Part shown: one piece after another, positions 1 to 8,218 of the stretch
Layout of the letters: each line of letters begins with the position of its first letter
Position numbering within the stretch: the first letter of the stretch is position 1
From: a virus
IMG/VR virus record: IMGVR_UViG_3300027733_000132
Location: 1 to 33,896 of that record
DNA length: 33,896 bases
Strand: one strand, 5' to 3'
The notes under the pieces: generated by a model
The model's input: the letters and a program-made list of their open reading frames with translations, nothing else
Told to the model about the DNA's origin: nothing
The model's database searches: none
Program-made: the position numbers and the translations under genes

Positions 1-1710
1 ATCCGAATAAGGCATTGATGTTTGAGCCGAACTGTATTGTCCACCAACTTTGTTAAAGATTGAAATGTCGGTAACACTTAACACACCATTTTCCGCTTGG
101 ATAATTCTATTCAATTCTGCTAATACAATATTCTCACCCAATCCTCTAACGGCAGGACTAAAGAAAGTTGTAACCCTATCAATAACACTTGATATAACAA
201 CACCTTGGTTTTGAGTTGCATCCAATACAACAGACACATCAACACCCAAGTCAATTACCTCAGCACTTCCAATTGTAACGTAGTCGTTAATCATACGGTA
301 GTTTGAAAGATATTCAGCCAAGTTTTTCTTTAATGTTTGTGATACTTCAGATGTTAAGTTTCCACTTGCATCATATGATAATATCTGAACATTAATCTTA
401 TTGTTGTTTTCTGTGATAGATACTTTGGCAGGAGCACCAAACTCACCAGGCATGTTTCTAATAATCGCTTCATAGTCATGAACAGTTACCGCTCTGTTTT
501 GTGCGGTAAAGTTAAATGTAACATAGTTTCTAACTTCTTCAGTTGATGGATAACCCGCACCACCAATAGCGGCAGTTACGTTATTACAAGTTAATGAATT
601 GATTACAGATGTGTTAAGAATATCTGAAGGACCATTTACAAAGAAATCTACAGCTCCAATTTGTGTAATTGTATTTACCCCCAAGTTGGTTGCTTGTCCA
701 CCACCAATTCTATATTGAATAAAGATTGTTGTGTTGGCGGTTGGTGCTGAACCCAAAGACATTGAATTGTTTTGATATCTTTGAATCTTCAACGGAACAT
801 CAAGTGCTGTAAACTCTCTAAGTTGGTCTTCAGCCGTGTTTGTTCCACCACCAAAAGTAATCTTTAAAAATCCTTCAGGTGTGAATTCAGTAATGAATCT
901 ATTTTGTGTTTGGATATATGTCCCAACTTTAATCGCTGGGTCATCGGATGGTTTTGAAGGGTCGGCAATAAACACTCTATCATCAGCAAGTGCCGGTACC
1001 TCATACCATCTACCCTGAGCACCCATGAATTCTTGTGCTGTAGGAACATTTGAATATGCAGTACCGTCTCTTTGAATAATAGATGAAACCCCTAATACGT
1101 TTTTTTCTGGTAAGAAAAACTCAAAGAATGGTCTAACATCATTTGGTGTTATCACTCTTTTGAATACCTTTGTAATACCGTTAACAACTGTCTCTCTTTT
1201 TGTAATTGTATAATTAATCAAATTACCCTGAGCATCAAAGTTTGGTATTTTTAATCTGTTTGGAAATCCATCAGCATTAAATGGCGATGCAAAATTCACA
1301 TCATATAAATTTTCAAATATCTGACCTGAACCTGATACTTGTGAACCACGTCTTAAGGTACCCAAATATCTTTCATCTTCTTTATCACCAAAGGCAGGAA
1401 CCGTAATTGAAAAGTCCACCAAAGCAATTGATGGTCTTTGTCCAGGAATTTTTAATCCATATGTTCTTGCAATGTTATATATTGATGAACGTTGTTGCGC
1501 ATATTGAAGAACTGTTTCTTGAATACTTCTGTCAATATGATAATGTAAGTTGTCGGCTACGGCTGCGTTTAAATCCAAAAACACAGAGAAAACTGAAGCA
1601 TCATTAAAGTTATCAATCAACTCAGGATAGTAAGTCCTTGTGTAATTGATAAGTTCCTGACGAATTGCTTGGAAGTCCCTAACGGTATATGATATCTTTC
1701 TTTGTGCCAT
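1..1710 (-). CDS. gp6: Baseplate wedge protein, T4 gp6-like (3' end outside window)
   Basis: The frame is open for 570 codons from an ATG at 1710 to the left edge, with no stop seen, so the C-terminus is missing. The N-terminus reads MAQRKISYTVRDFQAIRQEL, followed by a segment containing DNLHYHIDRSIQET. This is the pattern of T4 gp6 and the J-like baseplate wedge family, which forms the dimeric ring of the wedge around the hub. The middle contains VTVHDYEAIIRNMPGEFG, typical of the same family. The start lies 5 nt after the stop of the gp25-like gene, so the two wedge genes are probably co-transcribed and translationally coupled. T4 also keeps its wedge genes close together. No signal peptide or membrane segment is visible. 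Family assignment is confident from sequence pattern; exact domain borders were not computed. Confidence 0.88.
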   Translation of the reverse strand, partial: MAQRKISYTVRDFQAIRQELINYTRTYYPELIDNFNDASVFSVFLDLNAAVADNLHYHIDRSIQETVLQYAQQRSSIYNIARTYGLKIPGQRPSIALVDFSITVPAFGDKEDERYLGTLRRGSQVSGSGQIFENLYDVNFASPFNADGFPNRLKIPNFDAQGNLINYTITKRETVVNGITKVFKRVITPNDVRPFFEFFLPEKNVLGVSSIIQRDGTAYSNVPTAQEFMGAQGRWYEVPALADDRVFIADPSKPSDDPAIKVGTYIQTQNRFITEFTPEGFLKITFGGGTNTAEDQLREFTALDVPLKIQRYQNNSMSLGSAPTANTTIFIQYRIGGGQATNLGVNTITQIGAVDFFVNGPSDILNTSVINSLTCNNVTAAIGGAGYPSTEEVRNYVTFNFTAQNRAVTVHDYEAIIRNMPGEFGAPAKVSITENNNKINVQILSYDASGNLTSEVSQTLKKNLAEYLSNYRMINDYVTIGSAEVIDLGVDVSVVLDATQNQGVVISSVIDRVTTFFSPAVRGLGENIVLAELNRIIQAENGVLSVTDISIFNKVGGQYSSAQTSMPYSD

Positions 1711-1715
1711 TTATG

Positions 1716-2177
1716 TTAAATATTCAGGATTACGAAATCTTTAGTGTTAAATACATCATTTGAAATAGCGTAATCAATTCTTACAGTAGCAGTATATTCA
1801 GTCACGTTTTGATTCGTCATTTGTATTTGGGGGTCAGTAGCACCACCTGCAGAATTTGCTGTTAATCCAGCGGCTTCTCCTGTTGGAGCAGTAATACTAA
1901 TATTTGTTAATTGTAGTTGTGGCATGTACTTTTGTACAGAATCTCTTATTTCAGATTCAATGTTTTTAAAAGTTGGTCCATCTAACGGTTCAAATATATA
2001 TTCCAACAATCCAGTACCAAAATCAGGTAAAAAATATCTACTACCTTTTCTTGTTAATAATAAGTGAATTAGATTACTTCTGATTTCCTCCGCAGAGTAA
2101 TCCGACAAATCCAAATACTTACCGTTGAAAGAAATTACGAAGGGGAAGGTTAACCCGTATGTTTTACCATTAGCCAT
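1716..2177 (-). CDS. gp25: Baseplate wedge protein, T4 gp25-like
   Basis: This 153-residue protein matches the gp25 / phage GPW family in length and pattern: a short beta-rich N-terminus, then IRSNLIHLLLTRKGSRYFLP and DFGTGLLEYIFEP. The arginine-rich turn, the DFG and the FEP segment are the family hallmarks. In T4, gp25 sits at the wedge core and contacts the first sheath ring, so it helps trigger sheath polymerisation and contraction. The C-terminal third contains an extra A/G/T-rich stretch before the closing strand. Its ATG at 2177 is preceded by a TATTTAT element only 5 nt upstream and has no Shine-Dalgarno sequence. It lies directly upstream of gp6. It follows a ribonucleotide reductase and a cysteine-rich small gene, which is an unusual junction of metabolism and structure. 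Confidence 0.9.
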   Translation of the reverse strand: MANGKTYGLTFPFVISFNGKYLDLSDYSAEEIRSNLIHLLLTRKGSRYFLPDFGTGLLEYIFEPLDGPTFKNIESEIRDSVQKYMPQLQLTNISITAPTGEAAGLTANSAGGATDPQIQMTNQNVTEYTATVRIDYAISNDVFNTKDFVILNI

Positions 2178-2412
2178 TATCTATAAATATAGTTGTATTT
2201 CCTTTTTTGTATTTAGGAAAATATGCACAATGTCTACAACCATTACCACAACAGTATCCACGACTTAAATGAAATTCTTCGGTAAAGACATATTTTTCAT
2301 CTTCAATATAAAATGAAGAAGGGAGAAGTTTTACCTCCTCCCCTCCATTATTATCTTTTTGATTTATATTACTTGATTTCACAAGCTCCACCAGCACAAG
2401 CCAATTCACCAC
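2170..2412 (-). CDS. Small cysteine-rich protein, DUF5522-like
   Basis: The core reads YVFTEEFHLSRGYCCGNGCR followed by HCAYFPKYKKG. The CCGNGCRHC cluster after an FTxxxHLxRGY segment is the pattern of the small DUF5522 family, common in Bacteroidota and of unknown function. The four clustered cysteines and one histidine could bind a metal ion; that is inference. The start is uncertain. ATG at 2412 gives 80 residues and a 44-nt overlap with the reductase gene. A GTG at 2382 gives 70 residues and a 14-nt overlap. Conserved sequence only begins around residue 30. The stop overlaps the gp25 start by 8 nt. A GC-rich hairpin lies inside the N-terminal part (2321-2344). The gene follows the reductase directly, so a role in redox or metal supply is possible but unproven. 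Confidence 0.7.
   Translation of the reverse strand: MVNWLVLVELVKSSNINQKDNNGGEEVKLLPSSFYIEDEKYVFTEEFHLSRGYCCGNGCRHCAYFPKYKKGNTTIFIDNG
2183..2189 (-). promoter_or_regulatory. TATTTAT element upstream of gp25
   Basis: The sense (minus) strand reads CTATATTTATAGATA just before the gp25 ATG at 2177. It is one of ten copies of TATTTAT found in sense orientation ahead of genes here. The spacing of 5 nt to the ATG would give a very short or leaderless transcript if it acts as a -10 box. A leader or translation role is the alternative. Confidence 0.45.
2321..2344 (-). terminator. Possible weak terminator or attenuator hairpin
   Basis: In the minus-strand RNA, GGGAGGAG can pair with CUUCUCCC across a GUAAAA loop, giving 8 pairs with one G-U. 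A moderately U-rich stretch (UUCUUCAUUUUAU) follows. It lies about 25 nt after the reductase stop. It could end or attenuate reductase transcripts, but it also falls in the apparent reading frame of the small cysteine-rich gene. I treat it as tentative. Confidence 0.3.
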
Positions 2413-4228
2413 TCAAATCTGTGTTGTCTTGTAATTCAACAACTTTTGATAAGTCAATTGTGTGAAGTTTAGCGAATAATCTTTCGTATTCTTCTTTTGT
2501 ACAATCTTCAAATGGTGCTTGAATGTAACTTCCACCATCATGAGGTAATACAGATAAACCATTATAGAAGTCACGGTTTTCCCACATCCACTCACCTGCC
2601 AATTCCCAATCTTCATTTTTCAAACTGATTGTTGCCGATACGTTGTGTGTGTTTGAACCAGTTCTGTGACCAGGTCTTACCCACTCTTGTGTGATTTTCT
2701 TAACACGGTCCAACAATTGAAATGGAGATTCTGTTCTCAAAATTGCTCCTTCAGGAGATTTTTGTGGAACTGAAATAACTGCCGTGTCGTGTGGACGGAA
2801 GAATTCATCTTCAACCAACTCAGGGTGATACATTGCCAAGTATTGATAGATTGCTTCGTTCTTACCTACACGGATTCTACGAAGGTAATAATCATTATGC
2901 CATGCGTGGATACCTGAAGATGTTCCCAATGTCAAAGATGTTGTACCTGCTGGTTTTACAGTAGTTGTACGAGCCGATTTGTTAATACCAATCAACTCAG
3001 CAACTCTTGCATTTTCTTCTTTAACAAGTTTAGCAGCCTCTTTCATGTTATAACCCAATACAACACCTGAACCGATACCTGTCATAGATACACCAATCAA
3101 CGCTTCCTTTTCTGTAGTACGTTTCCATACGTCTCTCAAGTAATGGAAATCAGTATAACCCGCTTGGAGTGTTCCAATGAAAGTCGCCGCTTTAACACGG
3201 TTGTTCAAATCTTCTTGTGATTCAATGTCAGAAACATTTACCTCACATAAGTTACAGAATTGGTTTGGTCTCAATGCTATCTCACAACATGGATTAGTAC
3301 CCCAATCTTTATCATTGGTGAAATAGATTCCAGGTTCACCTGCTCCTGATGCTTCAACCCTTTTCCACAAGTCCATGAAGAAATCTTTTGTGATTTTATG
3401 TCTAACCAAAGCCGCTGAATTGTTAGCCCTACCTCTTTGTGGATTTGTTTCCCACCAAGAACCTGATTTACAAGCAATCATCTCGTTGTCATCAGCTGAG
3501 AATAAAGAAATCAAAGCCGCCCTACGAATACCACCAGCAAGAACTGCGTCTGCAATGTGACATATCATATCGTGAACTTCAATTGATGATAATTTTTGAC
3601 CATCTTCTTTTGCGTCCAACATACCTTTCAATTTGTGAATACAATCTTTCAAAGGTTGAGGACCCGGTGCCTTACCACCTGATGTTACAAGTTGTGCCCC
3701 TTTTGGTCTAACGTCTGAAAAATCAAATTCAGGTGTTGACAAATGCTCACCAAAGTAAGATTTCATTAACACTTTAATTGCGTCAGCCCATCCTTCAATA
3801 GAATCCCCAACCAAGAATCTTCTTGTTCTATTTGGGTTAGGTTTTCTAATTTCAGGAAGTTTTTCTACGTGATGTTTTTGAACTGAATATCCTACTCCAG
3901 TTCCACCTAATAACAAGAACATTGTTTCTGAGAATGCGTCCAAGTGGTCAATAGGAAGGTAAGCACAGTTGTAGATTCTGTTTGGAGAAATCTCAATTGG
4001 TTTACCACCAAATTGCATTGACCTCATTGAAGGTAATACTTTTTTAGTATACACATATTGATACACGTCCACAATCTCACTTGCGATGTGGGGGTATTTC
4101 TTAATGTGCATATTCATGTTTCTTGTTACAAGCTCTTCCCAAGTTTCTCTTCTTTCCAACTCAGGAATAAATTTTGAATACTTCATGTGAACCGTTAGGT
4201 CCGACAATATCTTTTGTGATGCGTCCAT
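2369..4228 (-). CDS. nrdJ: Adenosylcobalamin-dependent (class II) ribonucleoside-triphosphate reductase
   Basis: The enzyme reduces ribonucleotides to deoxyribonucleotides using adenosylcobalamin. The 619-residue protein follows Lactobacillus leichmannii RTPR along its length. C88 in YNCAYLP matches one redox cysteine (C119). C314 and E316 in NPCCEIAL match the thiyl cysteine C408 and E410. C325 in FCNL matches C419; the 11-residue spacing from C314 is the same as in RTPR. The tail CAGGACEIK (C611, C616) matches the RTPR tail CEGGACPIK, which re-reduces the active site. It is about 120 residues shorter than RTPR, partly because the region after GVGYS lacks much of the RTPR insertion that mimics a dimer interface, so it may be dimeric (inference). 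The usual NPCGE is NPCCE here. The ATG at 4228 has an A-rich leader. It lies between the helicase and a small cysteine-rich gene, and serves phage dNTP supply. Confidence 0.93.
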   Translation of the reverse strand: MDASQKILSDLTVHMKYSKFIPELERRETWEELVTRNMNMHIKKYPHIASEIVDVYQYVYTKKVLPSMRSMQFGGKPIEISPNRIYNCAYLPIDHLDAFSETMFLLLGGTGVGYSVQKHHVEKLPEIRKPNPNRTRRFLVGDSIEGWADAIKVLMKSYFGEHLSTPEFDFSDVRPKGAQLVTSGGKAPGPQPLKDCIHKLKGMLDAKEDGQKLSSIEVHDMICHIADAVLAGGIRRAALISLFSADDNEMIACKSGSWWETNPQRGRANNSAALVRHKITKDFFMDLWKRVEASGAGEPGIYFTNDKDWGTNPCCEIALRPNQFCNLCEVNVSDIESQEDLNNRVKAATFIGTLQAGYTDFHYLRDVWKRTTEKEALIGVSMTGIGSGVVLGYNMKEAAKLVKEENARVAELIGINKSARTTTVKPAGTTSLTLGTSSGIHAWHNDYYLRRIRVGKNEAIYQYLAMYHPELVEDEFFRPHDTAVISVPQKSPEGAILRTESPFQLLDRVKKITQEWVRPGHRTGSNTHNVSATISLKNEDWELAGEWMWENRDFYNGLSVLPHDGGSYIQAPFEDCTKEEYERLFAKLHTIDLSKVVELQDNTDLSGELACAGGACEIK

Positions 4229-4254
4229 TTTATTTAAAATACTATTTTTTTTTA

Positions 4255-5643
4255 TTAATTAAAGTTATTTGGTTGTTGTACTCGCTCTTTTCTTTTTTCC
4301 ATAAGTTCTTTGATTCTATCTCTGTTCTTTTCTTCTTTCTTTTCTTCAAATCCTAAGAAGGTAACAGAACTTTCAGTATCAATTTCCAACAATTCGTTGT
4401 TGAACTTACAGTTTTCAAAGATAACCCCATCTTTACCCACACGAGACTTGGTAATTGCGATGGTTGCTAAATTCATTTCTTTTTGTTGTAAAGTTTTTGC
4501 CACGGAAATGATAACGTGTCCAACTTGTGCTTTTTTAATAGAACCACCCATTTGGTCGGTGGTAACAACCTCAGAAGATATAGAGCTTCTGTTACCCTGT
4601 GTTGCGGTCCATCCTACTACGTTAAGTTCATGACACATAGATTCGTAACCTCTCATAACGGAACCCTCACTTTTCCATTCGTCTCCCATATTTTTGTCAG
4701 GTACAATACAATCAATATAATCTAAAACAATCATATCAATCTTATGTCCATCAGCAACCATCTTTCTAATCATGTTCTTGATTTGAGTCATTGTGAATTG
4801 GTCTGAAGGTAGTTTTTTCAAGAACAATTTGTTGGTCATTTCTTCTTTGACCTGACGTGCTTTTTCAAGAACTTCTTCACGGTGTAATGGGAGGTCATCA
4901 GGTGGTATACCTGTCCACATTGTGAAGTGTTTACGTTGGATTACTTTTGGATTGTCCTCAAAGAATAACTGAAGAACATTGTAACCGTTATTAAACGCTG
5001 AGTTAGCAATTTTTGAAAGGACTGTTGTTTTTCCTACACCAGTTGGTGCTAAAATTACGCCCAATTCACCTTTTGCCAATCCACCTTTTAATAACTTGTC
5101 AATACCCGTAATTCCCATTGGAATTGGGTGACGGAAATCTTCATTCAAAACATCATCCAAGTTTTGGAAAACATCTTCAATCTTGTTTCCACTTTCCCCT
5201 ACTTGGAGAGCACTTCTTACCAGTTCTTCAAGTTTGTCATAGTTTTCAAATTCTCCACTATCAAGTATTTTTTGTGATTTGGTGATTGCCTTTTGAAGTT
5301 CTTGTTGTTTACAAAACTTCAATGATTTTTCTTGTACAAACGATGCCCCTTCTATAGACGCAGTTTGTATCTGTTTGATAGTGTCGTTTAGAATTTTCAA
5401 CATCAACTCTTGTGGAAACTCACTTTTCACCATTTGTGAAAGTGTTTCGTATGATGGAGTACAATCATATTTTACATAGTACTCCTTCACCAATTGGAGA
5501 AGTGTTTTGAAATATTTGTTTTCAAAGTGTGAGGGTTCAATTACATCAATGATAGAATGTGAGAAGTCCTTATCTAAGATAATCTGATTTAATAATTGTA
5601 GTTGAAATGTGTTACCTAGATACTCAAAATTCTTGTTTGACAT
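4255..5643 (-). CDS. Replicative DNA helicase, DnaB / T4 gp41-like
   Basis: This 462-residue protein should be the ring helicase that unwinds DNA ahead of the phage replisome. The N-terminal 150 residues are helical, as expected for a DnaB-type N-domain. The RecA-like motor follows: Walker A at residues 199-207 (APTGVGKTT), an acidic FFEDNP segment where DnaB proteins carry their catalytic glutamate, and Walker B near residue 300 (MIVLDYIDCI). A glutamine-bearing segment GWTATQGNRSS matches the DnaB sensor motif (H3), and KAQVGHVIISV and ITKSRVGKDG match the late motifs. The tail is highly charged. The start at 5643 has a TATTTAT element 25 nt upstream. It follows the exonuclease and the 149-residue unknown, and precedes the reductase. 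It could be called gp41 by analogy; no primase domain is present. Confidence 0.9.
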   Translation of the reverse strand: MSNKNFEYLGNTFQLQLLNQIILDKDFSHSIIDVIEPSHFENKYFKTLLQLVKEYYVKYDCTPSYETLSQMVKSEFPQELMLKILNDTIKQIQTASIEGASFVQEKSLKFCKQQELQKAITKSQKILDSGEFENYDKLEELVRSALQVGESGNKIEDVFQNLDDVLNEDFRHPIPMGITGIDKLLKGGLAKGELGVILAPTGVGKTTVLSKIANSAFNNGYNVLQLFFEDNPKVIQRKHFTMWTGIPPDDLPLHREEVLEKARQVKEEMTNKLFLKKLPSDQFTMTQIKNMIRKMVADGHKIDMIVLDYIDCIVPDKNMGDEWKSEGSVMRGYESMCHELNVVGWTATQGNRSSISSEVVTTDQMGGSIKKAQVGHVIISVAKTLQQKEMNLATIAITKSRVGKDGVIFENCKFNNELLEIDTESSVTFLGFEEKKEEKNRDRIKELMEKRKERVQQPNNFN

Positions 5644-5668
5644 AATTAAAATTCCCTTGTTAGTTTTG

Positions 5669-5675
5669 ATAAATA
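5669..5675 (-). promoter_or_regulatory. TATTTAT element upstream of the DnaB helicase
   Basis: The sense strand reads AGTATTTATCAAAAC, with 25 nt between the element and the ATG at 5643. It is the only copy in front of a core replication gene, and lies just beyond the 149-residue gene's coding end. It may give the helicase and reductase genes their own transcription start. Confidence 0.4.
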
Positions 5676-5678
5676 CTA

Positions 5679-6128
5679 TTAGTTTAAGCTATAAGACATG
5701 TAACTTGTAACAAAATTTTCATCAGAAAAAATGTCAGTTAAGTCCTTTAATACACTTTTTACTTGCTGGCGTATATCTACGGTGTATCTTATTTTAGGTG
5801 GGAACAATTTTGCATCTAAAATTCTATGACAAATTGTCTGTTCTCCTACCTTTATTAAAAAGTTAAATGTTTCTGAACCATCAGTATTTGATGTTTGCAA
5901 GATACTTGGGTTCTCCAAAATTTCGTCTTTGTTTTCCAAAAGGTATACTACCGAACGCATCTTTTGTCCGTACTCAAACCCTTCTACAAAGTCTCTTAGA
6001 TACTGATACAATTCCATAGAACTGCGAGCTTGTGGATTGTAATCTCTTACGTTAAAGTAACGTTGGATTACGATGTTGTTGTTCAAGGTAATCAAGAACT
6101 CCATTTTAATTACATCTGTTTCTTTCAT
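5679..6128 (-). CDS. Unrecognised 149-residue protein in the replication operon
   Basis: I do not recognise this family. The protein is soluble-looking, with no membrane segment. It begins MKETDVIKMEFLITLNNNIV; the ATG at 6104 is an alternative start giving MEFLITLNNN. An N-terminal beta-strand pair (FLITLNNNIVIQRYFNV) is followed by a helical segment (ELYQYLRDFVEGFEYGQKM) and a mixed C-terminal half ending SYMSYSLN. It starts 7 nt after the exonuclease stop and ends about 35 nt before the helicase start, so it is co-transcribed with both. Helicase loaders or other replisome accessory proteins often occupy such positions (T4 gp59 lies near gp32). That role is only a positional guess. Confidence 0.75.
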   Translation of the reverse strand: MKETDVIKMEFLITLNNNIVIQRYFNVRDYNPQARSSMELYQYLRDFVEGFEYGQKMRSVVYLLENKDEILENPSILQTSNTDGSETFNFLIKVGEQTICHRILDAKLFPPKIRYTVDIRQQVKSVLKDLTDIFSDENFVTSYMSYSLN

Positions 6129-6135
6129 AATTTTT

Positions 6136-7146
6136 TTATTTTTCTATTTGTTGTTTGTGTTGTCTTTTTTCTTTTCTTGTCAATTTCATCAAAGGTCGTA
6201 TAAATTTTATAAATTCATCATCACTCTTACCGAGATATTTGAAGAATCCATCTTCTGTCATCATACGAATTAGATTTTTGTAACCCCTACCTTCAGGGTC
6301 TAAAGTGTCGGCATAATATTGTTCAACAAGTACCCTACCTTCGTCAGAAATGAGTGGATTCTGTAAGTCCACGATTTTTTTGTTTGTTTGGTAGAATGAT
6401 TCTCCGAATTCTCCGTCTTTTGTTTTTCCACTTACAATATTTTTTAAAGTTGTGTTGTTTTTGTCTTGTTCTAAAAGTTCTTGTGCCTTTGTTAAAATAT
6501 GGTTAAAAGTTACCATAGAATCAAGCATCTCAGGAAAGTATTTTATTACACTCTTTTCACCCAATCTTAATATACCGCTGATATTGTCTGACTTATCACC
6601 AGTTAATATCTTAAGTGTCAATACGTTATAGTGTGGAAATTCTGTATCACCAAATTTAACTTTATCACCAACTTTAAATGTGACTTTGGAAATTGGTGAA
6701 TAGATTGATGTATGTTCATCAATCAATTGGAAGTAATCTTTATCTGCCGATAATATTGTTTTTGATTCTTCGTTAGCAATCTGACAATAGTAGGCAATTA
6801 AATCATCCGCCTCACATTCAGTTGCTCTTACCTGACGAACAAAACATTCTTCAAGGTATTCTTTTACTCTTTGTTTTTGGGTGTGGTATGACTCAAGTTT
6901 AAACTCGTTCATACTCTGTCTACGGTTTAACTTGTAGTTAGGATATAATTTACGTCTAACGGCAGAGTTGTCGTCACCGTCCCAAAAGACAATAATTTTG
7001 TCGTAGTTGTGTTCATCAATTTGTTTTCTGAGGGTATTGATAAAATGAAAGACACCCCCGATATGGTTTCCTTCCACGAAGAGGTCTCTGACCCCATGGA
7101 ATCCGATTTTAAATAGGTTATCACCATCTACTAAGAGTGTCTTCAC
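6136..7146 (-). CDS. 5'-3' exonuclease / RNase H (FEN family, T4 Rnh-like)
   Basis: This 336-residue protein is a FEN-type nuclease, which removes RNA primers and 5' flaps from lagging-strand fragments. The first acidic site is in LLVDGDNLFK (residues 4-13). The second is VFWDGDDNSAVRRKLYPNYK. The third is the ECEADDLIAYY signature, followed by ILSADKDYFQL. The helix-hairpin-helix region is marked by LKILTGDKSDNISGI. Together these carry the set of aspartates that bind two metal ions in T4 RNase H and the Pol I 5' nuclease domain. The C-terminus is strongly basic and lysine-rich (LTRKEKRQHKQQIEK) and probably touches DNA or the SSB. Its ATG at 7146 lies 10 nt after the UvsX stop, so it belongs to the same transcript. 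Confidence 0.9.
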   Translation of the reverse strand: MKTLLVDGDNLFKIGFHGVRDLFVEGNHIGGVFHFINTLRKQIDEHNYDKIIVFWDGDDNSAVRRKLYPNYKLNRRQSMNEFKLESYHTQKQRVKEYLEECFVRQVRATECEADDLIAYYCQIANEESKTILSADKDYFQLIDEHTSIYSPISKVTFKVGDKVKFGDTEFPHYNVLTLKILTGDKSDNISGILRLGEKSVIKYFPEMLDSMVTFNHILTKAQELLEQDKNNTTLKNIVSGKTKDGEFGESFYQTNKKIVDLQNPLISDEGRVLVEQYYADTLDPEGRGYKNLIRMMTEDGFFKYLGKSDDEFIKFIRPLMKLTRKEKRQHKQQIEK

Positions 7147-7156
7147 AATTTATTGT

Positions 7157-8167
7157 TTATACTGTTTCACTTTCTTTTTCCTCAAACAAGCTGAAATCTC
7201 CATCAGCCCCAATAATCTCTTTCCAATACTCAGCATTTTCTTTCTTGTATTGTTCAATAGATACTTTCTCTTCTGCAGCGTCTTTTCCTGCCAAGAATCC
7301 GTGTGGTGTTACGATGATTTTTCCATCCTCATATCCCAAACCATTGATGTGGTTTTTCATAACAGAAACTTTTGTACGGATTGCAAACTTAACAGTTCGT
7401 TTGTCTTTGGTTGCTGAAATTTTGTTTGTTCCAGCACCTTTTTGATTACCGAATAAGAATACCAAAGATGAGTTTAACCAAATTGCTTCACCACCTTTTG
7501 CTTTAATCTTTGGTTGTCCAAATGGATTGTCAGGAAGTTCAACCCAAGGCTGATTAACAATAACCAATGTGTTTTCATATTTTGAATCAGATTTACGAGA
7601 ACCTGAAATACGTTGGTTGATACCCATTCCAATCTTGTCGGCAAGAACCGCAGCGTTGTGTTGTTTACCACCTTTACCTTCGTAAGTCATCTTACAAGGA
7701 ACCGAACCTACTGAATCCCAAAGGAACAATAAATCATATTCCAATTCACCTTTTTCTTGAGCGTCCAACAAACTATTAATATAATCTGTAATTTGTTCAA
7801 TGTAAGAGAAGTTGTTATTGAAGATGAAGAATCCATCCCAATCTAACTCTCCTGTTTCGGGGTCAACTACTTCGTCACAATCAAAACCCATAAGTCTTGC
7901 GTGTTCAAAACTCCATTTCTGTTCGGTGATGATGAACACGGGAAGGATATTTTGTTTCTGAGCTGATACGGCCGCTTTTACAAGAGCCGTTGTCTTACCT
8001 GTATCAGAGTGACCCAAAAACATGTTCAAGTGTCCTATGGCGGGTCCTGGTAGTCCTACAGCGTCCAAGAAATCTTTACCCAAGTCAAAGTATCTTTGTG
8101 GTTTATACTTCGCCGAAGTTGAGAATTTCTTCTTTACTGAATTAAAATCGTTTTTCTTGATTGCCAT
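7157..8167 (-). CDS. uvsX: RecA/UvsX-like recombinase
   Basis: The protein should form filaments on ssDNA and drive strand exchange, which in T4-type phages feeds recombination-dependent replication. The 336-residue length is close to that of RecA/UvsX proteins. Walker A is at residues 52-60 (GHSDTGKTT). A conserved glutamate lies in IITEQKW (E82), at the position of the RecA catalytic glutamate. Walker B is at residues 146-152 (LLFLWDS). QRISGSRKS and TLVIVNQPW match the loop and sensor region. The N-terminus is basic and lysine-rich. The C-terminus is acidic (FSLFEEKESETV), as in many RecA proteins. It lies between the SSB and exonuclease genes, and its leader carries a strong inverted repeat. 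The start at 8167 has no Shine-Dalgarno sequence. Confidence 0.93.
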   Translation of the reverse strand: MAIKKNDFNSVKKKFSTSAKYKPQRYFDLGKDFLDAVGLPGPAIGHLNMFLGHSDTGKTTALVKAAVSAQKQNILPVFIITEQKWSFEHARLMGFDCDEVVDPETGELDWDGFFIFNNNFSYIEQITDYINSLLDAQEKGELEYDLLFLWDSVGSVPCKMTYEGKGGKQHNAAVLADKIGMGINQRISGSRKSDSKYENTLVIVNQPWVELPDNPFGQPKIKAKGGEAIWLNSSLVFLFGNQKGAGTNKISATKDKRTVKFAIRTKVSVMKNHINGLGYEDGKIIVTPHGFLAGKDAAEEKVSIEQYKKENAEYWKEIIGADGDFSLFEEKESETV

Positions 8168-8182
8168 ATGTGTTGTAAATTA

Positions 8183-8218
8183 ATCATGTATGGTACCATA
8201 CAAGATACCATACATGAT
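8183..8218. repeat. Perfect 13-bp inverted repeat between SSB and uvsX genes
   Basis: The arms ATCATGTATGGTA (8183-8195) and TACCATACATGAT (8206-8218) are perfectly complementary across a 10-nt spacer. A second, nested palindrome TATGGTACCATA (8190-8201) competes with the large hairpin. It fills most of the 62-nt gap between the SSB stop and the uvsX start. No U-tract follows it in the minus-strand direction, so it is not a typical terminator for this operon. An operator, an mRNA hairpin controlling uvsX translation, or a processing site are the plausible roles. Confidence 0.7.

Noticed and set aside
4174-4725. Plus-strand open frames of 60, 107 and 69 codons opposite the helicase
   Set aside because: They lie fully antisense to conserved DnaB motifs or the reductase start, and show no recognisable domain or start signal.
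8183-8218. Inverted repeat called as a rho-independent terminator
   Set aside because: No U-tract follows it in the minus-strand transcript. The T-rich stretch lies on the other side and would only serve plus-strand transcription, for which no gene is present.
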